Made by a program: the position numbers and the translations under genes
DNA from: Dokdonella_A soli
GTDB taxonomy: Bacteria > Pseudomonadota > Gammaproteobacteria > Xanthomonadales > Rhodanobacteraceae
DNA length: 64,000 nt
Assembly: GCF_039523175.1 (NCBI RefSeq)
Contig: NZ_BAAAEU010000006.1
Location: forward strand, 310,001-374,000
Reading direction: 5' to 3'
The notes under the pieces: generated by a model
Databases searched by the model: none
What the model was told of the DNA's origin: nothing
What the model saw: the letters and a program-made list of their open reading frames with translations, nothing else
Shown: positions 17,270 to 25,630 of the stretch, piece by piece
Position numbering within the stretch: the stretch's first letter is position 1
Layout of the letters: the number at the start of each line of letters is the position of its first letter

Positions 17270-17764
17270 GAACAACACACTGGGGAAGGAGCTTCTAGAC
17301 ACAATTACAGGCTTTCCAAGTATTGTGGCTTTCGTTCCCGGATGGTTCATATAGACCCTCAAGCCCTTTCCTTTTGGAGCTGTTACCAAAACGGTGTATT
17401 GGTCTTCAGTTCCCCCTTTTGCCTTCTGGCGGGCAGCTATCATTGAGGCGAGTTGATCTGCAATGATTGCGCAAATCTCTCTTGCCTCAACGCACACCAG
17501 TGCAACGAAAGTCCGCTCATTGGTTGCAGCGATCGCGCGGATTGTCTTGATGTGGTCGGAGTGAAACGTGAACACAAATTCGTCGCTGGCTCCGTGGGCT
17601 GCGCCCGCATACTTGAAGTACACGGCTATCTGATCGTTGATCTTGTAGGCAGAGCTGACAATTTGGTTCTTGATGCGCAGTGAGTTTATGGCTGTAAATT
17701 GCTCATCTTCCGCAATCTGGATCAATGCCGCTCCGTGGTACAGATGATCATCGCGAACCTTCAT
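17264..17764 (-). CDS. Hypothetical protein in cassette-like island
   Basis: The 166-residue protein has a strong AAAGGAG ribosome-binding site and is clearly lower in GC than its chromosomal surroundings. No signal peptide or membrane segment. An alpha/beta-looking sequence with SAYKINDQIAVYFKYAG and a repeated pattern of short strands; no family recognised. It is flanked by attC-like sites on both sides, its stop is inside the downstream one, and it lies on the same strand as its neighbours. This fits a mobile cassette gene of unknown function. Confidence 0.7.
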   Translation of the reverse strand: MKVRDDHLYHGAALIQIAEDEQFTAINSLRIKNQIVSSAYKINDQIAVYFKYAGAAHGASDEFVFTFHSDHIKTIRAIAATNERTFVALVCVEAREICAIIADQLASMIAARQKAKGGTEDQYTVLVTAPKGKGLRVYMNHPGTKATILGKPVIVSRSSFPSVLFG

Positions 17765-17804
17765 GGAGAATCTCCTTTCGACGTGTGAAAGACGTGAACC
17801 GGTC

Positions 17805-17858
17805 GGCCAACGCGCGGCGCGCAGCTTTTCACGCGCCCGCTTGGACTAATGGTTAGGC
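17805..17858 (-). other. Short attC-like site
   Basis: GTTAGGC at 17852-17858 fits the GTTRRRY core; the other end, GGCCAAC (17805-17811), deviates at one position. Between them GCGGCGCG and CGCGCCCGC can pair with a small bulge. At 54 bp it is at the short end for attC. It separates the two small genes with the same orientation. Confidence 0.45.
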
Positions 17859-17874
17859 GTGACCTGCGCAGGCC

Positions 17875-18165
17875 TCACTTGGGTACACACCGAAAAGTGA
17901 TATCAACTCTAGGAAAATTCCCCAACAGATATGGAGGCTTTGACTCATTGGTATCCGTCACTTCAACGGATTTCCCAGTCTTGCTGCATTGTCCGTACGC
18001 CTCCCGCATAGCGTCTCCACGCAAGGTCCCCAAGCCCGTGAAGCCAGTTGCTGCCTGTTTGGAGATGAAGTAAGTGTCGCCCCCCATCTGGACCACGCCG
18101 GAATTTGATGCGCACGCGCTAACCAGAACGGCGATGACTGCGGCTGCGAGAGAGCTTTTCACCAT
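17875..18165 (-). CDS. Small lipoprotein in cassette-like island
   Basis: A 96-residue protein starting MVKSSLAAAV at 18165, with AGGGG seven bases upstream. Lipobox VSAC puts the lipidated Cys at about residue 18. The mature part holds GGDTYFISKQAATGFTGLGT and two further cysteines (YGQCSK, TFRCVP) that may form a disulfide. Similar small lipoproteins of unknown function are common in proteobacterial cassette arrays and elsewhere. A GTTAGAC core (minus strand, 18188-18194) precedes the ribosome-binding site, as expected for the 5' end of a cassette. Confidence 0.7.
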   Translation of the reverse strand: MVKSSLAAAVIAVLVSACASNSGVVQMGGDTYFISKQAATGFTGLGTLRGDAMREAYGQCSKTGKSVEVTDTNESKPPYLLGNFPRVDITFRCVPK

Positions 18166-18187
18166 GCATCCCCTAATTTGCAAGAAC

Positions 18188-18194
18188 GTCTAAC
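18188..18194 (-). other. Integron-type core site (GTTAGAC)
   Basis: Reads GTTAGAC on the minus strand, 22 bp upstream of the small lipoprotein start, matching GTTRRRY. I could not find a matching second core within 120 bp on the other side, so it may be the boundary of the cassette cluster or a degenerate attC. Confidence 0.4.
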
Positions 18195-18423
18195 TACTAT
18201 TCGGTTTCAAAGTGGAACCTAATCCCGCAACCTTTTCCCCAAGGCGCGACGGCGACGAGGTGATCGTCCCATCCGAATCAGGCATCGGCAAGTCGTGTTG
18301 CAGCAGATGCACGTCCAATCCGAGCGGCTCCCGGCGGCATCGCCGCGCCGCGTGCTGCACTGCCGCTCGTCTGGCAGGAGCGAGCGGCTATGATCGAGGC
18401 TTTAGCCCAAGGGAAACCGCCGC

Positions 18424-19857
18424 ATGAGCCTGCTCGCGCAACTGACGCGCCACAAGTCGGTCGAACAACTGCAGGCCGAAATCGGCACGCGTCGCGATTT
18501 CCGCCGCGTGCTCGGCGTCTGGCAGCTCACCGCGATCGGCATCGGCGGCATCATCGGCGTCGGTGTGTTCGTGCTCGCGGGCCAGCAGGCCGCGCTCAAC
18601 GCGGGGCCGGCGGTCGCGCTCGCGTTCATCATCGCCGGCATCGCCAGCGCGGCGGCCGCACTGTGCTACGCCGAGTTCGCCGGTCTGATCCCGGTCACCG
18701 GCAGCGCCTACACCTACAGCTATGCGACGCTGGGCGAGCTGGTGGCCTGGCTGATCGGCTGGGACCTGCTGCTTGAATATGCGCTGATCGTCGCGGTCGT
18801 CGCGATCGGATGGTCCGGCTACGTGCAGTCGGCGCTGGCCAGCGCCGGTCTCAGCCTGCCCGTGTGGGCGCAAGGCGCGATCGGCACCGGCGAGGGCCGT
18901 GTATTCAATCTGATCGCCGCGCTGGTCACGCTCGCCGTCGCGACCTTGCTGGTCATGCGCACCGAATGGGGCGCGCGCTTCAACACGGTGGTCGTCGCGG
19001 TCAAGGTCGCTGCGGTCGCTCTGGTGATCGGCGTCGGCGTGTTCTACGTGAATCCGGCGAACTGGCATCCGTTCGTCCCGGAGCGCGTGATCGGGCCTGA
19101 CGGCATCGGCCACTTCGGTTTGAAAGGCGTCGCGACCGCCGCCGCGGTCGTGTTCTTCGCGGTGTTCGGCTACGACACGCTGACCACCGCAGCGGAGGAG
19201 TCGAAGAATCCGCAACGCGACCTGCCGCGCGCAGTGCTGCTGTCACTGGGCATCTCGATGGCGATGTATCTGGCCGTGTCGATGGTGCTGACCGGCATCG
19301 CGCACTACGACACGCTCAACACCGAAGCGCCGGTGGCCGACGCGTTCAAGGGCCTCGGCCTGCACTGGGTCGCGGTGACGATCTCGGTCTCGGCGGTGTT
19401 CGGTCTGATCAGCGTGCTGTTCGCGTTCATGCTCGGCGCCGCGCGCATCTGGTTCGCGCTATCACGCGACGGCCTGTTGCCGGGCTGGTTCGCCAAGGTG
19501 CATCCGACGTACGGCACCCCGCATCGGCCGACCATCGCGCTCGGCGTGTTCACCGCGCTGGTCGCCGGATTCTTCCCGCTGGGCGAGGTCGCCAAGCTGG
19601 TCAACATCGGCGTGCTGTCCGCGTTCATCGTGATCTGCGGCTCGGTGATCCTGCTGCGCATCCGAAAGCCCGACTTGCCGCGCGCGTTCCGCACGCCGTG
19701 GGTGCCGCTGATCCCGCTGATCGGCATCGGATTCTCGATCTGGCTGCTGTCCGAATTGGCCGCGATCACCTGGATGGTGTTCGTCGTGTGGGTCAGCCTG
19801 GGATTCATCATCTACTTCAGCTACGGCATCCGTCACAGCAAGCTCGCGCAACGCTGA
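18424..19857 (+). CDS. APC-family amino acid permease (cationic amino acid transporter-like)
   Basis: The 477-residue inner-membrane protein has about twelve hydrophobic segments, the glycine-rich first segment IGIGGIIGVGVFVLAG (residues ~38-53) and the AEFAGLIPVTGSAYTYSYATLGEL block typical of the cationic/YfnA-like branch of the APC superfamily. FFAVFGYDTLTTAAEESKNPQRDLP is the conserved segment 6-loop region. It probably takes up a basic or neutral amino acid by proton symport; substrate not determinable. Upstream gap 18195-18423 holds no gene. Transcribed toward the tRNA-Arg gene. Confidence 0.88.
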   Translation: MSLLAQLTRHKSVEQLQAEIGTRRDFRRVLGVWQLTAIGIGGIIGVGVFVLAGQQAALNAGPAVALAFIIAGIASAAAALCYAEFAGLIPVTGSAYTYSYATLGELVAWLIGWDLLLEYALIVAVVAIGWSGYVQSALASAGLSLPVWAQGAIGTGEGRVFNLIAALVTLAVATLLVMRTEWGARFNTVVVAVKVAAVALVIGVGVFYVNPANWHPFVPERVIGPDGIGHFGLKGVATAAAVVFFAVFGYDTLTTAAEESKNPQRDLPRAVLLSLGISMAMYLAVSMVLTGIAHYDTLNTEAPVADAFKGLGLHWVAVTISVSAVFGLISVLFAFMLGAARIWFALSRDGLLPGWFAKVHPTYGTPHRPTIALGVFTALVAGFFPLGEVAKLVNIGVLSAFIVICGSVILLRIRKPDLPRAFRTPWVPLIPLIGIGFSIWLLSELAAITWMVFVVWVSLGFIIYFSYGIRHSKLAQR

Positions 19858-19911
19858 ATCGCGCGGCGGCAAGACGACGTTCCGCGCGGATCATGCGACA
19901 ATGCGCGCCAC

Positions 19912-19988
19912 GCGCTCGTAGCTCAGCTGGATAGAGTACCGCCCTCCGAAGGCGGTGGTCGGAGGTTCGAATCCTCTCGAGCGCGCCA
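19912..19988 (+). tRNA. tRNA-Arg (anticodon CCG)
   Basis: A 77-nt cloverleaf: acceptor GCGCTCG pairs with CGAGCGC, D-arm GCTCAGCTGGATAGAGT, anticodon arm CCGCC-CTCCGAA-GGCGG with anticodon CCG (decoding CGG), T-arm GGAGG-TTCGAAT-CCTCT, discriminator G and encoded CCA. Confidence 0.97.
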
Positions 19989-20083
19989 TCATTCAAGTGA
20001 TTCCAATTTCTGGGTTCGACCCAGAGGCAGGAGCCGCTGGGCACGGCGTAGCCGCCCGCAGGGCGAGGCACAGGATGTGCCGA

Positions 20084-20105
20084 GTGAATCCCGCCGAGCG
20101 CGCCA
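20084..20105 (+). other. tRNA 3'-end-like fragment
   Basis: A 22-nt stretch ending CGAGCGCGCCA repeats the acceptor 3' end and CCA of the tRNA-Arg ~117 bp upstream, and begins like a T-loop (GAATCCC). No 5' half is present: sequence before it is palindromic repeat DNA. Possible remnant of a disrupted tRNA copy or a direct repeat left by integration. Confidence 0.4.
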
Positions 20106-20251
20106 CTCATGCACTGTGGCGATTTGCCGCGCCGGCGCCGTGTGGCGCGGCTAGCCGCCTTCCGCGCTCCGGGCGCGGCCGCTATACTCCTCCGACTTTT
20201 TTGTGCGTCCGGCGGGCATTCCCGTCCGGGCGCTTTCGCAGAGGTGGTTCT

Positions 20252-20782
20252 GTGAGCAATCCCGTTACCCGGACCGACGCGGTCTTCCTCAAGCATTTCG
20301 CGATGCTGATCGGCTTCCTGATGATCGTCGCGGTGCTGCTGATCGCGCTGGCAGTGCATATCTACAGCAAGAACCCGCCGCCGGAGAATCCGGACAAGCA
20401 GAAGCTCGTCGAGCAGCGCATCGCGCCGGTTGGCGGCGTGTATGCCGGCGACACCGGCCGCGCCGCGATGCAGGCGGCGCAGGAAGCTGCGGCGAAGGCC
20501 GCTGCTTCGCAAGTGGCCTACGGCGGCACGACCGACGGCAAGGCGATCTTCGGCAATCTCTGCCACAGCTGCCACGAAACCGGCGCAGGCGGCGCACCGA
20601 AGATCAGCGACAAGGCGGTGTGGGCGCCGCGCGTCGCCGCGGGCATCGAGACGCTGATCAAGCACGCGACCGACGGCTACACCGGCAAGAGCGGCGTGAT
20701 GCCGGCCAAGGGCGGCAACCCGGCCTTGAACGACGCGCAGATCAAAGCGACCGTCGAGTGGATGGTGAGCCAGGTGAAGTGA
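20252..20782 (+). CDS. Cytochrome c5-family protein (membrane-anchored monoheme)
   Basis: Starts at GTG 20252 behind GAGGTG (20241-20246). The 176-residue protein has one N-terminal membrane segment (residues ~16-37), an Ala/Gln-rich helical linker (~70-88), and a class I cytochrome domain with heme motif CHSCH (~104-108) and the axial methionine probably in GVMPAKGGNPALND. Cytochrome c5 relatives carry electrons between quinol-oxidising complexes and terminal oxidases in the periplasm. Followed by two near-identical hairpin/terminator blocks. Confidence 0.88.
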   Translation: MSNPVTRTDAVFLKHFAMLIGFLMIVAVLLIALAVHIYSKNPPPENPDKQKLVEQRIAPVGGVYAGDTGRAAMQAAQEAAAKAAASQVAYGGTTDGKAIFGNLCHSCHETGAGGAPKISDKAVWAPRVAAGIETLIKHATDGYTGKSGVMPAKGGNPALNDAQIKATVEWMVSQVK

Positions 20783-20785
20783 TCC

Positions 20786-20913
20786 GCGCTTGCGCGATGC
20801 CATCCGGCATCGCGCGCGGATCACTTCGGTCGGGCATGGATGCCCGACGGCAGACGCTTCAGGGACGAATCGGAGTCGCCGAAAAACGCCGCCCGCGGGC
20901 GGCGTTTTCGTTT
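20786..20913 (+). repeat. Tandem structured block, copy 1
   Basis: Contains hairpin GCGCGATGCC-ATCC-GGCATCGCGC, hairpin TCGGGCATGGATGCCCGA, the string CAGGGACGAATC and a terminator hairpin with T-run (20884-20910). The same order of parts recurs in copy 2 at 20941-21075. Confidence 0.65.
20884..20910 (+). terminator. Rho-independent terminator
   Basis: AACGCCGCCCGCGGGCGGCG followed by TTTTCG: a GC-rich stem and T-run about 100 bp after the cytochrome c5 stop. Confidence 0.75.
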
Positions 20914-20940
20914 GTCCGAAACGGTAAGCCGCGAACTGCG

Positions 20941-21075
20941 TAGCGCTTGCACGATGCTCCCCGGCATCGTGCGCGTCATTGGGGTCGACCATGGAAGGTA
21001 GACGGCAGAAGCTTCAGGGACGAATCCGTGCCGCTCCGTCTTCAACGCCGCCTCTTGGCGGCGTTTTCGTTTGCG
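20941..21075 (+). repeat. Tandem structured block, copy 2
   Basis: Contains hairpin GCACGATGC-TCCCC-GGCATCGTGC, the shared string TTCAGGGACGAATC and a terminator hairpin ending GGCGGCGTTTTCGTTTG. Diverged from copy 1 mainly in the second hairpin and the segment before the terminator. Confidence 0.65.
21044..21068 (+). terminator. Rho-independent terminator
   Basis: AACGCCGCCTCTTGGCGGCG followed by TTTTCG. It ends just before the acpH stop, so it may also end acpH transcripts from the other strand. Confidence 0.7.
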
Positions 21076-21080
21076 GCGAA

Positions 21081-21683
21081 TCAGCCCGGCAAGGTCGCCG
21101 CGAGCCGCCCGCGTTCGCGCACCGCATGCTCGATGAGATCAGGGAAGAACGCATCGAAATGCCGATCGAGCGGAGCCGCGCGCGCCTCGATCACCGGCAG
21201 CGCGCCCGCGAGCGGATTCGCGCGCGACAGGCGTTGCGAGAGTCCGCGCAGTACATCTTCGATCATCGGGATTTCGCGATAGCGCCCGGGAAGGTCATGC
21301 GCGCGCAGGTAGCGCGCGAAGCCGTGCATGCGCGGTGGCAGTTCCGCGCTGCGCAGATCGAGCAGATCCTGCACCGACCGCGAGAACGCCTGCAGCGATC
21401 CGCTGCCATGACGCGACCAGTCGCGCGCGAGCAGATGGTCGAACCAGACATCGAGCAGGATCCCGGCATAGCGCCGATACGGCGGTTCGAACAACGCACG
21501 CGCGGCGGCGACTTCGGGATGCGCGTCTGTGTAGGCATCGACCGCGCGATGCAGCGCAATGCCGATGCGAACGCCGCGCGGCAGCGCCGGATCGATCGCG
21601 CCGCGCAGGAAATCCGCGATCAGGCTGCCGAACATCACGTCCGCGTCCGGCGCGGCGAGCCACGCATGCGCGAGATGGTTCAT
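21081..21683 (-). CDS. acpH: Acyl carrier protein phosphodiesterase AcpH
   Basis: AcpH removes the 4'-phosphopantetheine arm from acyl carrier protein. The 200-residue protein begins MNHLAHAWLAAPDADVMFGS and continues LIADFLRG, IGIALHRAVDAYTDAHPEV and GILLDVWFDHLLARDW. These conserved His/Asp positions match the HD-like metal site of the family. Length equals that of typical AcpH (~190-200). Convergent with the cytochrome c5 gene, divergent from the hydrolase gene. Confidence 0.85.
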   Translation of the reverse strand: MNHLAHAWLAAPDADVMFGSLIADFLRGAIDPALPRGVRIGIALHRAVDAYTDAHPEVAAARALFEPPYRRYAGILLDVWFDHLLARDWSRHGSGSLQAFSRSVQDLLDLRSAELPPRMHGFARYLRAHDLPGRYREIPMIEDVLRGLSQRLSRANPLAGALPVIEARAAPLDRHFDAFFPDLIEHAVRERGRLAATLPG

Positions 21684-21730
21684 GCCGGTGTCGCTGAGTC
21701 GTTCATCGCATCACGCTATCATGCGCGCCG

Positions 21731-22426
21731 ATGAATCCCCGTGACCACGACATGTCCTCGCCGCCGTTTCCGGACGGCGGCGGCGCACTGCTGCTGCCCG
21801 GGCCGGCCGGCGCGATCGAACTCGCCTGCGCGATGCCGGAGACGGGCCTCGCGCGTGCCGGCGTCGCGATCATCAGCCATCCGCATCCGCTGCAGGGCGG
21901 CACGATGCACAACAAGGTCGTCACCATCCTCGAGCGCGCGCTGCTCGAACTCGGGCTGGCGACCGTGCGCTTCAATTTCCGCGGCGTCGGCCAGTCCGAA
22001 GGCGTGCATGACCACAGCGTCGGCGAGACCGACGATCTGGTCGCGATCGCGGCCTGGCTGCGCGCGGTGCGCGCCGGCGATGCGCTCTGGCTGGCCGGAT
22101 TCTCGTTCGGCAGCTACGTCACCTTGCGCGCGGCCGGTCGCCTCGATCCGGCGCAACTGATCCTGGTCGCGCCGCCGGTCGGGCGCTGGGATTTCGGCGA
22201 CATCGCGGCGCCGGGCTGCCCGTGGCTGATCGTGCAGGGCGAAGACGACGAGGTCGTCGACGCGAAGGCGGTGTTCGCCTGGGCCGAAACCCTCGAGCCC
22301 GCGCCGCAACTCGTGCGCATGCCGGAGACCGGGCATTTCTTCCATCGCCGGCTGATGGACCTGCGCGGCGCTTTGAAGAATGCGCTGGCGGCGAACCTGC
22401 CGCCGTTGCGTAGCAGCGAGGCATGA
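21731..22426 (+). CDS. Alpha/beta hydrolase (dienelactone hydrolase/YpfH-like)
   Basis: A 231-residue cytoplasmic hydrolase; the start could also be Met8 (21752). Features: ISHPHPLQGGTMHNKVV (residues ~57-73), FRGVGQSEG, nucleophile elbow AGFSFGSYV (Ser ~125), acid in VQGEDDEVVD and catalytic His in PETGHFFHRRL. This subtype, often annotated as alpha/beta hydrolase of COG2945, has no settled substrate. The stop overlaps the zapE start by 4 bp, indicating a two-gene operon. Confidence 0.85.
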   Translation: MNPRDHDMSSPPFPDGGGALLLPGPAGAIELACAMPETGLARAGVAIISHPHPLQGGTMHNKVVTILERALLELGLATVRFNFRGVGQSEGVHDHSVGETDDLVAIAAWLRAVRAGDALWLAGFSFGSYVTLRAAGRLDPAQLILVAPPVGRWDFGDIAAPGCPWLIVQGEDDEVVDAKAVFAWAETLEPAPQLVRMPETGHFFHRRLMDLRGALKNALAANLPPLRSSEA

Positions 22427-23535
22427 GCGCAACGCTGGATGCGCCGGCGCACGCGCAGTCGCCGGGAGAGCGCTATCGCGCCGGCGTCGCGGCCGGTGAT
22501 TGGCAGTCTGACCCGGCGCAGCTCGCCGCGCTGGTTCCGCTCGATCGACTCTGGAATGAACTGACCGAGGCACGGCCCGCTTCACTCTGGCAGCGCCTGC
22601 GCGGACGGGATGCCGATGCGCCGCGCGGCCTCTACCTTTGGGGCCGGGTCGGTCGCGGCAAGACGTTTCTCTGCGACCTGCTGTTCGACGCTGTGCCGAC
22701 AGCGCGCAAGCGCCGCGTGCATTTCCACCGTTTCATGCAGGACGTGCATGCCGAGCTGCGCACGCTGGTGGGGCACAGCGATCCGCTGGTAACGGTCGCC
22801 GCGCGGATCGCCGCGGAGGTGCGCCTGCTCGTGCTCGACGAATTCTTTGTCGGCGACATCGGCGACGCGATGATTCTCGGCAACCTGCTGCGTGCGCTGT
22901 TCGAGCGCGGCGTCGTGCTGGTCACCACCTCGAACGCGGCACCGCAGGCGCTCTACAAGGACGGCCTGCAGCGTGAGCGATTCCTGCCCGCGATCGCGCT
23001 GATCGAACGCCACTGTGAAATCGTCGAGCTGGCCTCGCCGCACGACTGGCGGCTGCGCGCGCTGAAGCAGGCGCCGATCTACTACACGCCGCCCGGCGTC
23101 GAGGCCGAGCGCGCGCTGCAGGCCGCGTTCGGCCGCGTCGCGCACGGCGCGCCGCGCCGCGACTTCGAGTTCACGCTGAACGACCGCCCGATCGCGGTGC
23201 ACTGCGAGCTGGACGGCGCGATCTGGTTCGAGTTCGCGGCGCTCTGCGAGGGCCCGCGCGCGGTCGCCGACTACATCGAACTGGCGAAGGCGTATCACAC
23301 GATCCTGGTCTCGAATGTCCCCGAGTTCACGCCGCAGACCGACGATGCCGCGCGCCGCTTCATCGAGCTCGTCGACGAGGTCTATGATCGCGGCGTGAAG
23401 CTGGTGCTGTCCGCCGCGGTGCCGATCGTCGAGCTCTACGACGGCGAGCGCCTGCGCGCGGAGTTCGCGCGCACCGAATCGCGCCTGATCGAGATGCAGA
23501 GCGAGGACTACCTCGCGCGCGAGCATCGTCCCTGA
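22423..23535 (+). CDS. zapE: Cell division ATPase ZapE (AFG1-like)
   Basis: The 370-residue AAA-type ATPase has Walker A GRVGRGKT (residues ~74-81), FMQDVHAELRTL, Walker B LLVLDEFFVGDIGDAMIL (~135-152), sensor VLVTTSNAAPQALYKDGLQRERFLPAI and the C-terminal YDRGVKLVLSAAVP block. ZapE associates with FtsZ rings at late division or under stress in E. coli. Coupled to the upstream hydrolase by an ATGA overlap. Confidence 0.93.
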   Translation: MSATLDAPAHAQSPGERYRAGVAAGDWQSDPAQLAALVPLDRLWNELTEARPASLWQRLRGRDADAPRGLYLWGRVGRGKTFLCDLLFDAVPTARKRRVHFHRFMQDVHAELRTLVGHSDPLVTVAARIAAEVRLLVLDEFFVGDIGDAMILGNLLRALFERGVVLVTTSNAAPQALYKDGLQRERFLPAIALIERHCEIVELASPHDWRLRALKQAPIYYTPPGVEAERALQAAFGRVAHGAPRRDFEFTLNDRPIAVHCELDGAIWFEFAALCEGPRAVADYIELAKAYHTILVSNVPEFTPQTDDAARRFIELVDEVYDRGVKLVLSAAVPIVELYDGERLRAEFARTESRLIEMQSEDYLAREHRP

Positions 23536-24067
23536 ACGCGGCCGCCCTGGTCGCGCGCGGCGGGCAGCCCGTCGCCCAAACCGACATGTTGCGGATCTGC
23601 GACAGCGGCGGCGAAGCGCAGCCTGCCGTACGAAACGCTTGAAGTGGCGCGCTATCGTCACCATGCCATGCGATGGCCACGGCGGGGCTGCCGCCGTAGA
23701 TCTCATGCGGGCCATGACGTTTGTCCATTGTCCACAATGTTGACGCTGGCTATCGTGCGCATCCCGCTTGCGGGCTGCGCCATGACTTCCGGCACATCTT
23801 GATTGGAACCCCGCGGCTCACTAATATTGAACTATTAAGTTCACTTAAATTCTGAATTACTCGTCATCCTTGGCGACTGCGCGCGCAGGAACGCGCGAAC
23901 AGCGGAGCTGGCCCGAAGGGCGAGCGCCAGGAAGGCGTGAGTCACGCCGAGATCCATCTTGATCTTGCTTCCACAGCAGAATGGATACCGGCTTGAAACA
24001 GCCCAGCGGCTGTTGAAAGCCGCCGGAACGACAGCGAAAGGTGAATTGTTCAGACCTTCCCTAACGG
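23536..24067. other. Long intergenic region before the efflux operon
   Basis: About 530 bp without a supported gene. The centre (23800-23865) is the most AT-rich stretch nearby and holds the palindrome at 23828-23843. From ~23975 a degenerate member of the dispersed repeats appears (GCCCAGCGGCTGTTGAAAGCC). The efflux operon promoter is presumably in this region. Confidence 0.4.
23828..23843. promoter_or_regulatory. Candidate operator palindrome upstream of RND efflux genes
   Basis: TGAACT-ATTA-AGTTCA is a perfect inverted repeat in the AT-rich region 225 bp upstream of the outer-membrane factor gene. No regulator gene is adjacent, so its function is inferred from position only. Confidence 0.35.
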
Positions 24068-25618
24068 ATGCGCTTCATGATCGGGAATAGACACCGCAGG
24101 CGCCCCCGCGCCGCGTCCACCGGATCGATATCGCGCCCGCAGGTGCGGTTGGCGGCGTTGGCGGTTGCGCTCGCGCTCGCCGGTTGCGCGGCCGGTCCGG
24201 AATTCCGCGAACCGCCCGCTCCCGCGGTCAAGGCCTACCGCGCGGATGCACTGCCGGCGGCGACCGTCGCGACCCAGGCGCCCACAGGCGACGCGCAGCG
24301 TTTCCTCGAGGGCGCGGACGTACCGGCGCGCTGGTGGACCACGTTCTCCAGCGACGAACTCGATCGCCGCGTCGACCAGGCGCTCGCGCACAGTCCGACG
24401 ATCGCGGCGGCGCAGGCCGCGTTGCGTCAGGCGCAGGAGAACACGAACGCCGCGCGCGGTTCGCTGTTCCCGAGCGTCGATGCGAAAGTCGGCGCAACGC
24501 GCGGCAATTCGAACGGTGCCGCCGGCGCCACCGCGGGCGCGTCGACGTTCTCGATCTACAACGCCGGCGTCAGCGTGGGCTACACGCTGGACCTGTTCGG
24601 CGGCGTGCGCCGCGGCATCGAGGCGCAGTCGGCGCTGACGGATTTCCAGCAGTTCCAGCTGCGCGGCACCTATCTCAGCCTCGCCACGAATGTCGCGACC
24701 ACGAGCTTCCGCGAGGCTTCGCTGCGCGGGCAGATCCATGCGATCGAGGAGATCGTCGACGCCTACCAGAAGCAGCTCGGCCTGGTCGAGGCGCAGCACG
24801 AGATCGGCGCGAAGTCGCTGTCCGACGTGCTGGTGATCCGCACCCAGGTCGCGACCACGCGCGCGCAGTTGCCAGCGCTGCGTCAGGCGCTGGCGCAGAC
24901 GCAGACCCAGCTCGCGGTCTATCTCGGCCACTTTCCGTCGGAAGCGGAGCTCGCCTCGGTCGAGCTCGACGCGCTGGCGCTGCCGCGCGACGTCCCGGTC
25001 AGCCTGCCGTCGGTGCTGGTGCGGCAGCGTCCGGACGTCCGCGCCGCGGAAGCCCAGCTGCATCAGGCGACCGCCGCGGTCGGCGTCGCGACCGCGAACC
25101 TGTTTCCGCAGATCACGCTGAACGGCAGCCTCGGCTCGCAGGCGCTGAACGCCGATGACCTGTTCTCCAGCGGCACCAAGGCCTGGAGCATCGGCGCGAA
25201 CCTGCTGCAGCCGATCTTCCATGGCGGCTCGCTGCGCGCGCAGAAGCGCGCAGCGGAGGCCGGGCTCGACAAGGCCGCGGCCGACTACCAGACCACGGTG
25301 CTGACCGCGTTCCAGAACGTCGCCGACTCGCTGCGCGCGCTCGAACTGGATGCGGAGAACCTGAAGGCGCAGGCTGAGGCCGAACAGTCGGCCGAACACA
25401 GCCTCGAGCTGGTGCGCACGCAGTACAAGGACGGCGCGGCGAGCTATCTGCAGGTGCTCGATGCGACGCGCCAGTACCAGCAGGCACGCATCGGCCTGAT
25501 CCAAGCGCGCGCGGCTCGCCTGTCCGACACCGCCGCGCTGTATGCGGCGCTCGGCGGCGGCTGGCAGGGCGACGCCCGCAAGGTTGCTGCCGTGAACCCC
25601 ACCACCGAATCGCGATAA
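24068..25618 (+). CDS. RND efflux outer-membrane factor (NodT/OprM family)
   Basis: A 516-residue lipoprotein of the TolC-like efflux channel family. The signal ends LALAGCAAG, with lipid-acceptor Cys at ~39. Two repeats follow: RWWTTFSSDELDRRVDQALAHSPTIAAAQAALRQAQ starts the first helical hairpin, and VLVRQRPDVRAAEAQLHQATAAVGVATANLFPQI is the conserved central block. LFGGVRRGIEAQ and GGSLRAQKRAAEAGLDKA are the matching strand-turn motifs. It forms the outer-membrane exit duct for the adaptor and pump encoded just downstream; putting it first in the operon is less common than last. Confidence 0.9.
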   Translation: MRFMIGNRHRRRPRAASTGSISRPQVRLAALAVALALAGCAAGPEFREPPAPAVKAYRADALPAATVATQAPTGDAQRFLEGADVPARWWTTFSSDELDRRVDQALAHSPTIAAAQAALRQAQENTNAARGSLFPSVDAKVGATRGNSNGAAGATAGASTFSIYNAGVSVGYTLDLFGGVRRGIEAQSALTDFQQFQLRGTYLSLATNVATTSFREASLRGQIHAIEEIVDAYQKQLGLVEAQHEIGAKSLSDVLVIRTQVATTRAQLPALRQALAQTQTQLAVYLGHFPSEAELASVELDALALPRDVPVSLPSVLVRQRPDVRAAEAQLHQATAAVGVATANLFPQITLNGSLGSQALNADDLFSSGTKAWSIGANLLQPIFHGGSLRAQKRAAEAGLDKAAADYQTTVLTAFQNVADSLRALELDAENLKAQAEAEQSAEHSLELVRTQYKDGAASYLQVLDATRQYQQARIGLIQARAARLSDTAALYAALGGGWQGDARKVAAVNPTTESR

Positions 25619-25630
25619 GAGAGCTCCAGC

